NCBI RefSeq assembly: GCF_003369915.1
Contig: NW_022881603.1
Coordinates: forward strand, 53,751,771 to 53,815,770
Direction of reading: 5' to 3'
DNA: 64,000 nt
Origin: Drosophila miranda
Taxonomy: Eukaryota; Arthropoda; Insecta; Diptera; Drosophilidae
A program made the position numbers and the translations under genes. Of this stretch, positions 10,503-20,634 are shown piece by piece; the stretch's first letter is position 1, and the number at the start of each line of letters is the position of its first letter. A model generated the notes under the pieces. It was not told where the DNA came from. It ran no database searches and was given only the letters and a program-made list of their open reading frames with translations.

Positions 10503-10894
10503 GCGGAGGAACAGGACACCTATTCCGACCCATCCACTGGATTATAGCTTTCGTCGTAGGCTTAAGCGTAGGCTTAAGCCCCCTTCCAGAACCACTGATA
10601 CGATATTATCATCTAGGAAAGAGAACAAAACAAGAGTAATCCTCTCTTCGGATTGTACATATATATGCACACATCAATATACATACATATATAGCCCACA
10701 GACGATATCGTATCGTAATGGATCGTATCGTACGGCACACGCGAGTCTTTTTCGATAGTTGGGCGAATAAATTACGAATAAAATCTTTACCAAGAGAATC
10801 TCCATTATATTACCCGTGCAAACATTGAACCGTGTAAATACTTTGGAACCCTCCCCCTCTCCACAAAAAACATAATATGTGATATGCGATTATT
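10503..10894 (+). other. Cargo ORF 2 3' flank with poly(A) signals
   Basis: This resembles a host 3' UTR. It has a GTATCGTAC/GATACGAT-rich stretch and two AATAAA-type signals in GAATAAATTACGAATAAAATC near 10767-10790. It is shared with 25379-25764, 32328-32735 and (minus) 51461-51858. A duplicated GGCTTAAGCGTA unit occurs only in this copy. The LTR element interrupts its 3' end. Confidence 0.5.
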
Positions 10895-10898
10895 GTAT

Positions 10899-11906
10899 TG
10901 TGAGGACCCATACTGGGACCCTCACATAGTAACAAGAATAATAATAATAATATTAATAATTGGATTACTCACAACCATATGCTATAGTAGTAAATAAGCT
11001 AGTTATGTTTTGCATAGCCGAAATCCCGCCAAACGGCCAGCTCACACGGAACAACCGCAAAGAAGACGGCGAGGAGAGGGAGCCATGCTCAGCCGGCAGC
11101 AGAGCGGAGCTCTTTCGGAAAAGTCCCGTTGGCCCGAAAACGAGCGCGAGGCGTGGCGAGAACGTCGAGCGACCGTAGCGAGAGAGGTAGTCGATTCTGG
11201 GAAGTGAGCGAAGACGGAACGTCGCGGACATCGAAGTGAAGAGAAAAAAAAGTGTTGAACGGCCGCGCGCCAGAGAGGAGAGAAGAGTATGGAGGAGCTG
11301 CGGGAACACAGGCGCCGGATCCGCGGGTGAGCTGGCCGCTGGCCAAGGTAGTAGTAGGAGTAGGAGGGAGTGCGAGGGGAACCAATTCAATAAAACTTCG
11401 ATCATAGAATTAAGAACGCGTTGGCTTCCATTTATTTTCTCTGGTCGGACCACCGACTGCGGTCATCTCTCCCCCCCCTCCCCCCCCGTTTTCCTGACTG
11501 TTCTCGGTCACTACGCTCCCGCTCTGACTCTGGCAACAGGGTTTTACCCTGCTGGAGTGAGAAGTGGTACGCGTTTCGACAGAGGCGCCCCCCCTCATCC
11601 TTTTCCTTCACCTCCCCGGACCCGCGGCCCACTTCGACCTTGGCAACAGGGGTTTTACCCTGCTGAAGTCGGGGAGTGCAGCGTCTCGGGTGAGTTTCGC
11701 GCCGCCCGGCCCAACGCCGCTTTCCCCCCCCCCCCCCCCCCTCCCTAATTTCTCCCGAAGGCCCCGTCGTTGACGGCGGCTCGGCGATCCCTGCTCCAAC
11801 GACCCGCCTCCCCCCCCCAGTCTCAACGTCTCAGCAACTTACAAATAAACTGTAGGTGACCCTGGGCAGACTGAGACTGACCCCAGCCTAGGATCACTAC
11901 TTTACA
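10899..11906 (+). repeat. 5' LTR
   Basis: The 1008-bp LTR begins TGTGAGGACCC and ends CTTTACA. It has GC-rich and C-homopolymer segments (an 18-nt C run near 11727) and an internal imperfect duplication, GGCAACAGG-GTTTTACCCTGCTG, at about 11530-11550 and 11641-11665. AATAAAACTTCG near 11389 may be the poly(A) signal. Apparent ORFs inside it are not preserved as genes. Confidence 0.85.
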
Positions 11907-11908
11907 GA

Positions 11909-11926
11909 TGGCGCCCGAGCAGGGAC
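11909..11926 (+). other. Primer binding site (tRNA-Lys type)
   Basis: TGGCGCCCGAGCAGGGAC lies two bases after the 5' LTR. It differs by one base from the well-known tRNA-Lys3-type primer site, as expected for priming of minus-strand DNA. Confidence 0.8.
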
Positions 11927-13141
11927 TGTTGAGACAATTCAAACGATAGTTTTCTGGGGGGATTTCACCCTTCGTGGCCTAAAGATCCACAAGTAGATCG
12001 CGTAGGTAGCGCCGCATCAAACCGAGGAGAAATTTATAGGGTATCAATAAGAAAATACGATACGAAGGTACAGGCCAGCAGCGAGCAAAGCGTGGCTGAA
12101 AAGCTGTACAATCCCCGTTAGCCGTCGGCAAATGAAGAGGAGAGAACGGGAAAGAGGAAATGAGAGAGGAAAACGACAGAATGAAAGTACAGCCCGCAGC
12201 CAAGCAAAGCATAGTGATGCCCTTCCCATGTCCAGCAGAAAGAGAAAAAAAAAAATCCAAGCGAAACACCAGCGACGAAGCAGCACGCAAAGCAGAACGA
12301 AAATTCTGTGGTCCCCGTTATCCTCAGGCAAAACCATGCGGGATCATAGCGCCCGGTACAGTGGGGAAAGAGCCAAGGGCAGCCAGACCTCTGTTACATC
12401 TCAGTGGGGAGAGAGGGGGTGAAGACCGGAGAACAGTTCTGGGCGTCGGCGGCGGGCATGAGCCGAACGACCCACGAGTATAATACATGAAATTATCCCT
12501 TTCTCATACTACCCGCACCCCCCGATCTTCGACTATTTACCTAACCATTCGCCCGCGGCTCTCTCGCGTGGTGTTCTCGGCCGACTCCGAGACGTCGACG
12601 TCGGCAGAGGCTCGGCCGTTCAGCCAGACCCAATATAAGCCGGGTTGTATACAACGCAAGAGACAGTCATCCTCAGCATTCGGTCAAACATACAACGTGT
12701 GAAACAGAGTGATCCCCTGCCTTCGATCAGTACACAACGCGCAAAATACAGTGGTCCTTACCCCGCAGCATACAGTGGTCCCTATCCCGCAGCATACAAC
12801 GTGCGAAAGACAGCGATCCCCGCGTCTTCTGTCCACCTCGCGCTCCCCCCGAAACTGAACACGAACCAACGGATTCTAACCGGAACAATCCTGCAGAAAC
12901 CAACGACTGAAGTACCCCTGAACAAGCGCGTGTTAATTGCCAGCCCCCGTGTCCAGGCCCACGACCAAGACGGCCCACCGGTAATTCACTACCGAATAGC
13001 CTCGCACGCGTCCTCGCCGTTTAAGGATTCAGAGCCCCGTCTTTCGCCGCGTCCTTAGCTACGTTTTTCGACTCCTCGGGCGACGCTCCAGACATTTGAT
13101 CGTAGACCACGTGCAGCAACAGTGACCCGGACCAACTCAAC
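11927..13141 (+). other. Long untranslated leader of the LTR element
   Basis: There are 1.2 kb between primer site and gag with no convincing ORF. A short tandem duplication occurs near 12745-12800, with repeated TACAGTGGTCC and CCCGCAGCATACA. A packaging or internal ribosome entry role is possible in principle, but nothing in the sequence decides this. Confidence 0.6.
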
Positions 13142-14491
13142 ATGGGAGTCAAGTGGATTTCGGTCAGGCGCAAGAACGAGTTGGAGATGATTACCGCGGA
13201 GCTTGGGTTAGACAGCGCTGGAACTGTCGAAGAGTTGAGACGTCGACTCGCGACCTTCGCAAACTCGGCCGATTTACCAAGTACGGCGCGTTCTCGGTTG
13301 GAGGAATTGGAGGCCCAGTACGGAGTCGCCGTGACTCCAGAGGTTAAACCACTTTCTCCCCGCCCTTCTACACTCGCGCCTCTTAACCTACAACCCCATC
13401 CCCCGGCTGCGTATGATGTCGTACCCGCCAGTAGCCGTAGTATCGTGGCGTCGGGATCCGCTGTGCCGGCAGAGAGCCTACTCCATGGCATCGACGTCGG
13501 TGCCGCGCAGAGAAACCTGCACGGTAGCAAGGACCCACCAACGAAGGGGTCCACCTGGAACGAAGAGCATTTTAACGCTGCGATCACCGAGAAAATGGTC
13601 CGCTGGGGAATCGTGTTTGATGGGTCCGGCGATCCGTTAAGTTTCCTGGAGCACGTGCAAGAGAGGGCAGCCACTTATAAGATAGATCTACGCCACTTAT
13701 CACAAGGAATCCTCGTGTTGTTGACCGGTCGGGCCGAGAGTTGGTTTCGAACGAGCCGCCTTAGTGGAGAACCATGGGAGACCTTTCGCAAAGAGTTTTC
13801 AGAGTTTTTTTTGCCTCCCCGGTACTTTCAACGGCTAGAAGACGAGATCCGAACCCATTTTCAACGACCAAAAGAAGCGTTTAAAACGTACCTCGTGGAC
13901 ATTCGACTAATGATGTAGCGCGCGGGATACACCGAGGCTCAGGAATTGGAAAGGATATACGATAACATGCTCCCGGAATACCAGTTGTTTACGAGACGAA
14001 AAGATTTTGATTCTCTCTCCGAATTAACGCAACTGGTTGTGAACTTCGAGGTGACGCGTAACAAGGGACCGTCGGAGCTCACGGGCTACGCGAACCAAGC
14101 ACGAGACACCCATCCGCGGGAAACTTTAGGGCCAACGGCTGGTCAACGAGGACCAAGGAATCACGCGGCCGCGAGGACACAGGATCTCCGGCACGATAGA
14201 ACCCAGGTGAGGGATTGGTCGACGGACTCGCAGCAGCCGGATGTCAGGAATGGAACCATCCTCCAAGACGCCGACCCCATAATCGACGTGCAGCATGCTT
14301 GTAGGAACTGCGGCGGGTCCGGAGACTTTTCCAGGGAGTGTAAACAGCCCCAAGTCTTGTACTGCTGGGACTGCGGCCGTCGCGGGCTACGCACCATCGA
14401 ATGCTGTCGCAGGAATTCGTCGGGAAACGGACAGGCGCTTCACTCGGCAGGGGACCGGGCGAAGACCGCCAATCCCACCCCGAGGCAGTAA
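13142..14491 (+). pseudogene. LTR element gag with internal amber codon
   Basis: Gag-type structural protein of about 449 codons. It is read in one frame from ATG 13142 to the stop at 14489, but a TAG at 13916-13918 interrupts it at codon 259. A capsid-like central region is followed by two nucleocapsid knuckles near 14299-14410. Both keep the spaced cysteines (CRNC..C and CWDC..C) but the histidine position is Asp in the first and Leu in the second, so zinc binding should be impaired. The last 90 nt overlap pol in the -1 frame. A GGGAAAC heptamer at 14422-14428 sits in the correct phase for slippage. The amber codon looks like a one-base change from CAG. Confidence 0.75.
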
Positions 14492-17400
14492 AGGGAACCC
14501 TGCGGCTGGAGAGAGGACGAATTCGCGCGCAAGTAACCATGGAAGGAGAGGACCTATTCGCTACTCTGGACACAGGCGCCACACGGAGCTTCGTTAGCGA
14601 ACGCAAAGCCCTGGAGCTGGACAACGGACAGAGTATAGCGATGGTGCGAACGACGATCAGATTGGCGGATGGGTCCCTCCGGGAATTGACTCAGGCGCTG
14701 ATGGCAGACATACGACTAGGAGATCAACAAGTAAAGATGCCGGTGCTAGTAATGAAAGACGTGCTGGATGACGTCCTCCTCGGGATGGATTTCCTATGCG
14801 GAATAGACGCGACCCTGCAGTGTGGAGGAGTCCCCTTGCGCCTGCAATTTAAACACAGCCATGATACCAGGACTCAAGACATAGGATCCCCAGCCCGCCT
14901 GGATCAACCTACGAATCTCAGCCGAGACCGGGTCGCCCAGCATCAAGAACCAACGAGGAACGACGTGCCGAACGAGGAGCGCGTGGCCGATCCCCTGGGA
15001 TCCATGATGGTGAGGTGGGGAAAATTTGCGAGGGACGACGTACCAAACGAGACGTGCGTGGCCGTTTCTTCAAGGAATTCTAGGAATTCGGGCGAGGTCT
15101 CGACCCCGGCAGGATACCAACCCGGATGGACATCGGCGCTCCCCGGCCTCGACCACAGAGCCATGCTGAAAAACCCCTTCCGGGTACACGAGGTACAGCA
15201 GCGATCCAAGAAACGAGTGCGATTCGAGCCCGGCATCGGCGACAACGGGCCCCGCCGTAGGCGCACCAGGGAACGGACACAGGGAGCAACAGTGGCCACC
15301 GTGAGTATATCCCAATTGCCCGACGTTTTGGCCCCTGGATTCGAGCCCGAAGACGACGAACCCCTGGAACCCCGGGTCACCGAATGGTTGCAACAGGAAC
15401 TGAAACAATTCGACGGCCTCAGCGGAGTGTCCCCCATTGCAGAACACACCATCGTGATGCGCGACAACAAGCCTATAAAACAACGTTATTATCCAAAAAA
15501 CCCCGCTATGCAAGCCGTCATTAATAAACAGGTCGACGAACTGCTTAAGGAAGGGCAGATTGAACCTTCGAAGAGTCCACATAGCGCCCCAATTGTCCTC
15601 GTGGGCAAGAAAACAGGTGACATCAGGATGTGCATAGACTTCCGACAGTTGAACGCGCGATCAATCCCCGACGCGTATCCCCTCCCCAGGATTCACCACA
15701 TATTGGAACAGCTGAGAGATGCCAGGTACATATCGACCCTGGACCTGAAGAGCGGCTACTGGCAAATTCCGCTTGCCCCAACCAGCCGCGAGTGCACGGC
15801 GTTCACCGTTCCGGGCCGCGGGTTGTTTCACTGGAAAGTGATGCCTTTTGGCCTTCACTCCGCCGGCGCGACCTTCCAGCGAGCACTGGATAGCGTGATT
15901 GGCCCCGACATGGAACCACACGCATTCGCCTATCTTGATGACATTATCGTCATCGGGCACACCGTGGAGGACCACATGCGGCATCTTGGGACAGTTCTAC
16001 AGCGGCTGCGCAAGGCTAATCTTCGACTCAACAAGGACAAATGCAGCTTCTTCAAACGCAGACTGAAGTATTTAGGACACGTCATCAGCGGGAGCGGCAT
16101 ACACACGGATCCTGACAAGATCGCCGCAGTGCGCAACCTGAAACCTCCGGCAGGTGTCAAGGAACTTCGCCGATGCATCGGTATGGCCTCCTGGTACCGG
16201 CGGTTTGTACCCAACTTTTCCGAAATAGTAGAACCCATGACGGCGTTGTTAAGGAAAGATCGGCAATGGAAATGGTCGGAAGAACAGGAGAAAGCCTTCG
16301 AGGAGTTGAAGATCAGGTTAACCGAAGCGCCGGTCCTCGCCTGCCCTGATTTTTCTGAAAAATTCTCATTGCAAACCGACGCTAGCGAACAAGGATTAGG
16401 AGCCGTCCTTACACAAAAGATAAGGGACGAGGAACGAGTAATAGCCTACGCGAGTCGACGCTTGTCCAAAGCCGAGGAGAACTCCTCCGTTACTGAGAAG
16501 GAATGCTTGGCAATAGTGTGGTCAATCCGCAAGCTGCGCTGTTACTTGGAAGGATACCGATTTGACGTGATCACGGACCATCTCGCCCTCAAATGGATCA
16601 ACTCGATCGACAACCCCACTGGACGGACAGCACGTTGGGCTTTGGAGCTGCAGCAATATCAATTCGATATTCGCTATCGCCGAGGGAAGCAGAACGTGGT
16701 AGCAGATGCACTTTCCCGCCAACCATTGGAGTTACTACATCAAGCTCTGGAGGAGGAGTCACAGTGCAAGTGGATCAGGAAAATGTTGGCGAGAATCAGG
16801 CAGCAGCCGGGCAAATATGAAGACTACCGAAGCGAGAGTGGACAACTGTATCGGCGCCTGCACACCGTGCCCGAAGAAGAAGACTCCACCCCATGGAAAC
16901 TCTGCGTCGCTGCAGAACATAGACGACGCGTACTAAAAGAATGCCATGACCACCCGACGGCCGGACATCTAGGAATCCGAAAAACAAGCACACGAGTCGC
17001 CCAAAAGTACTACTGGCCAGGCCTGTTCCGAGAAGTCGCCAGATACGTTCGCCAATGCGTAGTGTGCCAAAAATACAAGGTGAGCCAGTTCAAACCGGCG
17101 GGGAAAATGTTCACCAGACAAGTTGATGAACCCTTCAGCGTGTTATGCGCCGACTTTGTTGGGCCGTTGCCCCGCTCCAAACATGGAAACACCGTCCTCC
17201 TGGTTTTCTTCGACGCATTTAGTAAGTGGGTCGAACTGGTGCCTCTACGCAAGGCAACTACGCCACACCTGGAAAGATCATTCCGAGAAAGAATCCTAAG
17301 CCGCTTTGGTACCCCTCGTACCTTCGTTTGCGACAATGGGGCACAGTTTACCAGCCGATCGTTCAAAGGATTCTGCAAAAGGCTAGGGATGGAACTTCAG

Positions 17401-18060
17401 CATACTGCCCCGTACACTCCCCAACAAAATCCAACAGAACGCGCGAACAGAACAATTAAAACGATGGTGGCGCAATACATCGACGGAAAACAGAACACTT
17501 GGGACGAGCTCTTGCCAGAAATCACGCTCGCGATCAACTCAAGCGTGTCCGATTCGACGCGATTCAGCCCCGCGTTTTTGATCCAAGGTCGCGAGCCAAG
17601 ACTGCCAGGCGCCTTGTACGACGAGGTTACGCCAGGAACGGGAACTAGCATCGCCGACCCGGAGACCAGGGCACGACAGATGAGAGAGGTGTTCGAAATC
17701 GCAAAAACAAACTGCGACAAAGCATCAGAAGAGCAAAAACGACATTACAACCTCCGCCGTAGGGAATGGAAACCGGCTATTGGATCCCAAGTGATGTTAC
17801 GTCGCCACACTCTGTCCAAAGCAGCCGAAGGCTTCGCCTCCAAGTTGGCCACGAAATTCGAGGGACCATACCGGGTGACCAAGTTTCTCTCTCCGAATCT
17901 CGTCCGATTACAGGTTCTAAACGGACGTAAGCAGCGATCAGCCAGTTTGAACGACCTGAAGGCGTTCTACCCGACCATCGACGAAGATGACGAAAAGACC
18001 GACCAGATCAGGACGGACAGTGAAGACGACCCTGACCGAACCAATATACAACAATCTTGA
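14401..18060 (+). CDS. LTR element pol: protease, RT, RNase H, integrase
   Basis: This open frame of 1219 codons has a complete catalytic set. A retroviral-type protease has DTGAT at residue 57. Next comes a low-complexity linker. The reverse transcriptase has CIDFRQLN, DLKSGYWQI and a YLDD active site at residue 511. RNase H has TDASEQGLGAVL near 658 and ends ADALSR. Integrase has an H-H-C-C zinc finger near 848-885, then core acidic residues near 918 (ADFVGP), D978 (CDNGAQF) and E1013 (PTERANR). The true N-terminus would be made by -1 frameshifting from gag, so the ATG at 14401 is only a marker. No stop breaks the frame. Domain order (integrase after RNase H) defines Ty3/gypsy. Confidence 0.92.
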   Translation: MLSQEFVGKRTGASLGRGPGEDRQSHPEAVKGTLRLERGRIRAQVTMEGEDLFATLDTGATRSFVSERKALELDNGQSIAMVRTTIRLADGSLRELTQALMADIRLGDQQVKMPVLVMKDVLDDVLLGMDFLCGIDATLQCGGVPLRLQFKHSHDTRTQDIGSPARLDQPTNLSRDRVAQHQEPTRNDVPNEERVADPLGSMMVRWGKFARDDVPNETCVAVSSRNSRNSGEVSTPAGYQPGWTSALPGLDHRAMLKNPFRVHEVQQRSKKRVRFEPGIGDNGPRRRRTRERTQGATVATVSISQLPDVLAPGFEPEDDEPLEPRVTEWLQQELKQFDGLSGVSPIAEHTIVMRDNKPIKQRYYPKNPAMQAVINKQVDELLKEGQIEPSKSPHSAPIVLVGKKTGDIRMCIDFRQLNARSIPDAYPLPRIHHILEQLRDARYISTLDLKSGYWQIPLAPTSRECTAFTVPGRGLFHWKVMPFGLHSAGATFQRALDSVIGPDMEPHAFAYLDDIIVIGHTVEDHMRHLGTVLQRLRKANLRLNKDKCSFFKRRLKYLGHVISGSGIHTDPDKIAAVRNLKPPAGVKELRRCIGMASWYRRFVPNFSEIVEPMTALLRKDRQWKWSEEQEKAFEELKIRLTEAPVLACPDFSEKFSLQTDASEQGLGAVLTQKIRDEERVIAYASRRLSKAEENSSVTEKECLAIVWSIRKLRCYLEGYRFDVITDHLALKWINSIDNPTGRTARWALELQQYQFDIRYRRGKQNVVADALSRQPLELLHQALEEESQCKWIRKMLARIRQQPGKYEDYRSESGQLYRRLHTVPEEEDSTPWKLCVAAEHRRRVLKECHDHPTAGHLGIRKTSTRVAQKYYWPGLFREVARYVRQCVVCQKYKVSQFKPAGKMFTRQVDEPFSVLCADFVGPLPRSKHGNTVLLVFFDAFSKWVELVPLRKATTPHLERSFRERILSRFGTPRTFVCDNGAQFTSRSFKGFCKRLGMELQHTAPYTPQQNPTERANRTIKTMVAQYIDGKQNTWDELLPEITLAINSSVSDSTRFSPAFLIQGREPRLPGALYDEVTPGTGTSIADPETRARQMREVFEIAKTNCDKASEEQKRHYNLRRREWKPAIGSQVMLRRHTLSKAAEGFASKLATKFEGPYRVTKFLSPNLVRLQVLNGRKQRSASLNDLKAFYPTIDEDDEKTDQIRTDSEDDPDRTNIQQS
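14422..14428 (+). promoter_or_regulatory. Candidate -1 frameshift site GGGAAAC
   Basis: The heptamer reads G GGA AAC in the gag frame, which is the canonical X XXY YYZ arrangement. Slipping back one base enters the pol frame. It lies inside the gag-pol overlap (14401-14491) and is followed by a GC-rich stretch that could fold. I have not folded it. Confidence 0.6.
14953..15065 (+). repeat. 75-bp in-frame repeat inside pol
   Basis: Two copies about 75 bp apart (from about 14955 and 15030) contain GGAACGACGTGCC/GGGACGACGTACC followed by AACGAG and GCGTGGCC. They encode related VPNE peptides in the protease-RT linker and are kin to the 77-bp array at 18131-18440. Confidence 0.6.
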
Positions 18061-18130
18061 TTACAACGCAGATCTACTCAAACCGCCACGACGATGCTGA
18101 CACCCCGGATACACAGAGACGAAACCAATC

Positions 18131-18440
18131 AGGAACCCGGATATCTTGCGAGGAACGACGCACCGAACGAGGCGTGCGTGGCTGCTCCTCCTGGACACAT
18201 CCGCTTCAGGAACCCGGATGTCCTGCGAGGAACGACGCACCGAACGAGGCGTGCGTGGCTGCTTCTCCTGGACCCATCCGCTTCAGGAACCCGGATATCC
18301 TGCGAGGAACGACGCACCGAACGAGGCGTGCGTGGCCGCTTCTCCTGGACACATCAGCTTCCGGGACCCGGACATCCTTCGAAGAACGACGCACCAAACG
18401 AAGCGGGCGTGGCTGTTCCTTCAAGGGCAAACCGCAACCG
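18131..18440 (+). repeat. 77-bp tandem array after pol
   Basis: Four copies start at about 18131, 18208, 18285 and 18362. Each carries AGGAACCCGGATATC..CGAGGAACGACGCACCGAACGAGGCGTGCGTGG-type sequence (split here by variable bases). It lies in the pol-ORF3 gap and shares its core with the pol linker repeats. Confidence 0.75.
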
Positions 18441-18536
18441 TGATTGTCCCGAAGGGACCAACCAAGGCCGACATTTTGGAGATTCCCATTATGTCTTTAA
18501 CCGCTCCGCCGCACTCATAGAGTATCAAAGTATTTC

Positions 18537-19634
18537 TTGCCTGTAGTCAACAAGTCCATGCCTATTCACAGCTCATCGAATGCGAGAGACCCCCGCCGTC
18601 GGAGAACTACGACAAAAGCCAGGCCGGAGCCCCCAGTCGACTGGGAGATCATCGAGGAACTGATTCTTCGCCCCACTCCACGAGAATTCCAAGTCCACCC
18701 AGAGGTCCTCAGCTGGGAAAATTTATGCGGCGACGTCGTAAGCTGGCCCCGCATCGACCAGATCATCGAGGGGCACGATTCAGACCCCGATCACGTCAAT
18801 ATTACAGGAGACGTGGCCCAGACGTACAGGGACCCAAGCCCTGGCAACGCCGCCAGAGCCACGTTCACCCATGCTCAGGGCCCCAGCCAGGTCAACCCCG
18901 ACCAGGTCGCCGAAGACCACGCGCAGGGCCCTGGACACGCCACCGTAGGAGAAGCAGCCGACTACACCGCTCCGGGTCCGAGCCCCGACGAGGGAGCAGA
19001 GGCCATCACTATCCCTGACGGGCTGCCAGGTGCCACCGCACGCGGATACCGCCAGCAATTCGAGCCGACGGAGTTCGAAAAAGAGGTGCTCCGCTGGGAA
19101 GAGCCACCGCTTCCGGCACTCTTCGGGGCCCTTGATACGCTCAACCTTCTCGAACGGATAGACGGGTTGGACATCGCCCCCGAAGATGCAGGACTACCGG
19201 CCGTCAGCAACTTTGACGCCATCCTGCGTCCCGAAGACATCGCCACCGAAGATGCAGGACTACCGGCCGTCAGCAACTTTGACGCCATCCTGCGTCCCGA
19301 AGACATCGCCACCGAAGACGCAGAGCTACCGGACGCCTGCGATCTGGACGCCATCCTACATCCCGAGGGCGGCCGTCCGGAGATACCAGAAACGTCGACC
19401 CCCAACCCAGCCGTTCGTTGGGTGACTGGGGAGGCGGATTGGAGAGTACGTACGCCCGACGGCCGGCTGCCAGACACCCTGAAAGCCCGGCTCCTGGCAC
19501 AACTCGTCAACCCGCGGCGTAAAGATGTCCGATTCTTGGCAGAGGCGGACAACACCTTCTTCCAGGTCCACATCAGCAAGACGAGCAAAGTGACTATTCG
19601 CTCACGGGCCCCCCGAAGTAAGGAGAGGGTGTGA
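18537..19634 (+). CDS. LTR element third ORF, function unknown
   Basis: An open 365-codon frame fills the position where env sits in errantiviruses, but I see no signal peptide, no transmembrane segment and no cleavage motif. It is acidic and Pro/Ala-rich. It has three near-identical ~22-residue units around 19180-19360 containing ATEDAGLPAVSNFDAILRPE. The C-terminus is basic (RSRAPRSKERV). The stop is immediately before the polypurine tract. The start at 18537 is the first ATG, and MPIHSS nine codons later (about 18558) is an alternative. I do not recognise it. The open frame could be maintained by function or simply be young. Confidence 0.6.
   Translation: MPVVNKSMPIHSSSNARDPRRRRTTTKARPEPPVDWEIIEELILRPTPREFQVHPEVLSWENLCGDVVSWPRIDQIIEGHDSDPDHVNITGDVAQTYRDPSPGNAARATFTHAQGPSQVNPDQVAEDHAQGPGHATVGEAADYTAPGPSPDEGAEAITIPDGLPGATARGYRQQFEPTEFEKEVLRWEEPPLPALFGALDTLNLLERIDGLDIAPEDAGLPAVSNFDAILRPEDIATEDAGLPAVSNFDAILRPEDIATEDAELPDACDLDAILHPEGGRPEIPETSTPNPAVRWVTGEADWRVRTPDGRLPDTLKARLLAQLVNPRRKDVRFLAEADNTFFQVHISKTSKVTIRSRAPRSKERV
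19620..19629 (+). other. Polypurine tract
   Basis: AAGGAGAGGG lies immediately upstream of the 3' LTR start, the usual plus-strand priming position. It overlaps the last codons of the third ORF. Confidence 0.75.
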
Positions 19635-20630
19635 GGACCCATACTGGGACCCTCACATAGTAACAAGAATAATAATAATAATATTAATAATTGGATTACT
19701 CACAACCATATGCTATAGTAGTAAATAAGCTAGTTATGTTTTGCATAGCCGAAATCCCGCCAAACGGCCAGCTCACACGGAACAACCGCAAAGAAGACGG
19801 CGAGGAGAGGGAGCCATGCTCAGCCGGCAGCAGAGCGGAGCTCTTTCGGAAAAGTCCCGTTGGCCCGAAAACGAGCGCGAGGCGTGGCGAGAACGTCGAG
19901 CGACCGTAGCGAGAGAGGTAGTCGATTCTGGGAAGTGAGCGAAGACGGAACGTCGCAGACATCGAAGTGAAGAGAAAAAAAAGTGTTGAACGGCCGCGCG
20001 CCAGAGAGGAGAGAAGAGTATGGAGGAGCTGCGGGAACACAGGCGCCGGATCCGCGGGTGAGCTGGCCGCTGGCCAAGGTAGTAGTAGGAGTAGGAGGGA
20101 GTGCGAGGGGAACCAATTCAATAAAACTTCGATCATAGAATTAAGAACGCGTTGGCTTCCATTTATTTTCTCTGGTCGGACCACCGACTGCGGTCATCTC
20201 TCCACCCCCTCCCCACCCGTTTTCCTGACTGTTCTCGGTCACTACGCTCCCGCTCTGACTCTGGCAACAGGGTTTTACCCTGCTGGAGTGAGAAGTGGTA
20301 CGCGTTTCGACAGAGGCGCCCCCCCTCATCCTTTTCCTTCACCTCCCCGGACCCGCGGCCCACTTCGACCTTGGCAACAGGGGTTTTACCCTGCTGAAGT
20401 CGGGGAGTGCAGCGTCTCGGGTGAGTTTCGCGCCGCCCGGCCCAACGCCGCTTTCCCCCCCCCCCCTCCCTAATTTCTCCCGAAGGCCCCGTCGTTGACG
20501 GCGGCTCGGCGATCCCTGCGCCAACGACCCGCCTCCCCCCCCAGTCTCAACGTCTCAGCAACTTACAAATAAACTGTAGGTGACCCTGGGCAGACTGAGA
20601 CTGACCCCAGCCTAGGATCACTACTTTACA
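19630..20630 (+). repeat. 3' LTR
   Basis: The 1001-bp partner of the 5' LTR. Differences I noticed are one G-to-A near 19956, two C-to-A within the C-rich tract near 20205-20216, one T-to-G near 20520, and shorter C runs. Confidence 0.85.
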
Positions 20631-20634
20631 GTAT

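Larger units (their letters stand above)
10899..20630 (+). mobile_element. Full-length Ty3/gypsy LTR retrotransposon (Osvaldo-like)
   Basis: The 9.73-kb element is bounded by 1.0-kb LTRs that start TGTGAGG and end TTTACA. It is flanked by a perfect 4-bp duplication GTAT at 10895-10898 and 20631-20634. The uninterrupted target is seen at 25760 and 32715. The order is LTR, tRNA-Lys-type primer site, gag, pol (PR-RT-RH-IN), a third ORF, polypurine tract, LTR. LTR length near 1 kb, the Lys-type primer site and the PR-RT-RH-IN order recall the Osvaldo/Ulysses group of Drosophila. That assignment is from memory and needs a tree. I noticed about four LTR substitutions plus C-tract length changes, so the insertion is young. 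Confidence 0.85.

Noticed and set aside
10960..11748. ORFs inside the LTRs
   Set aside because: They lie across LTR regulatory sequence, appear in both LTRs for that reason, and overlap in all frames.
18537..19634. Envelope gene of an endogenous retrovirus
   Set aside because: No signal peptide, cleavage site or transmembrane segment visible.
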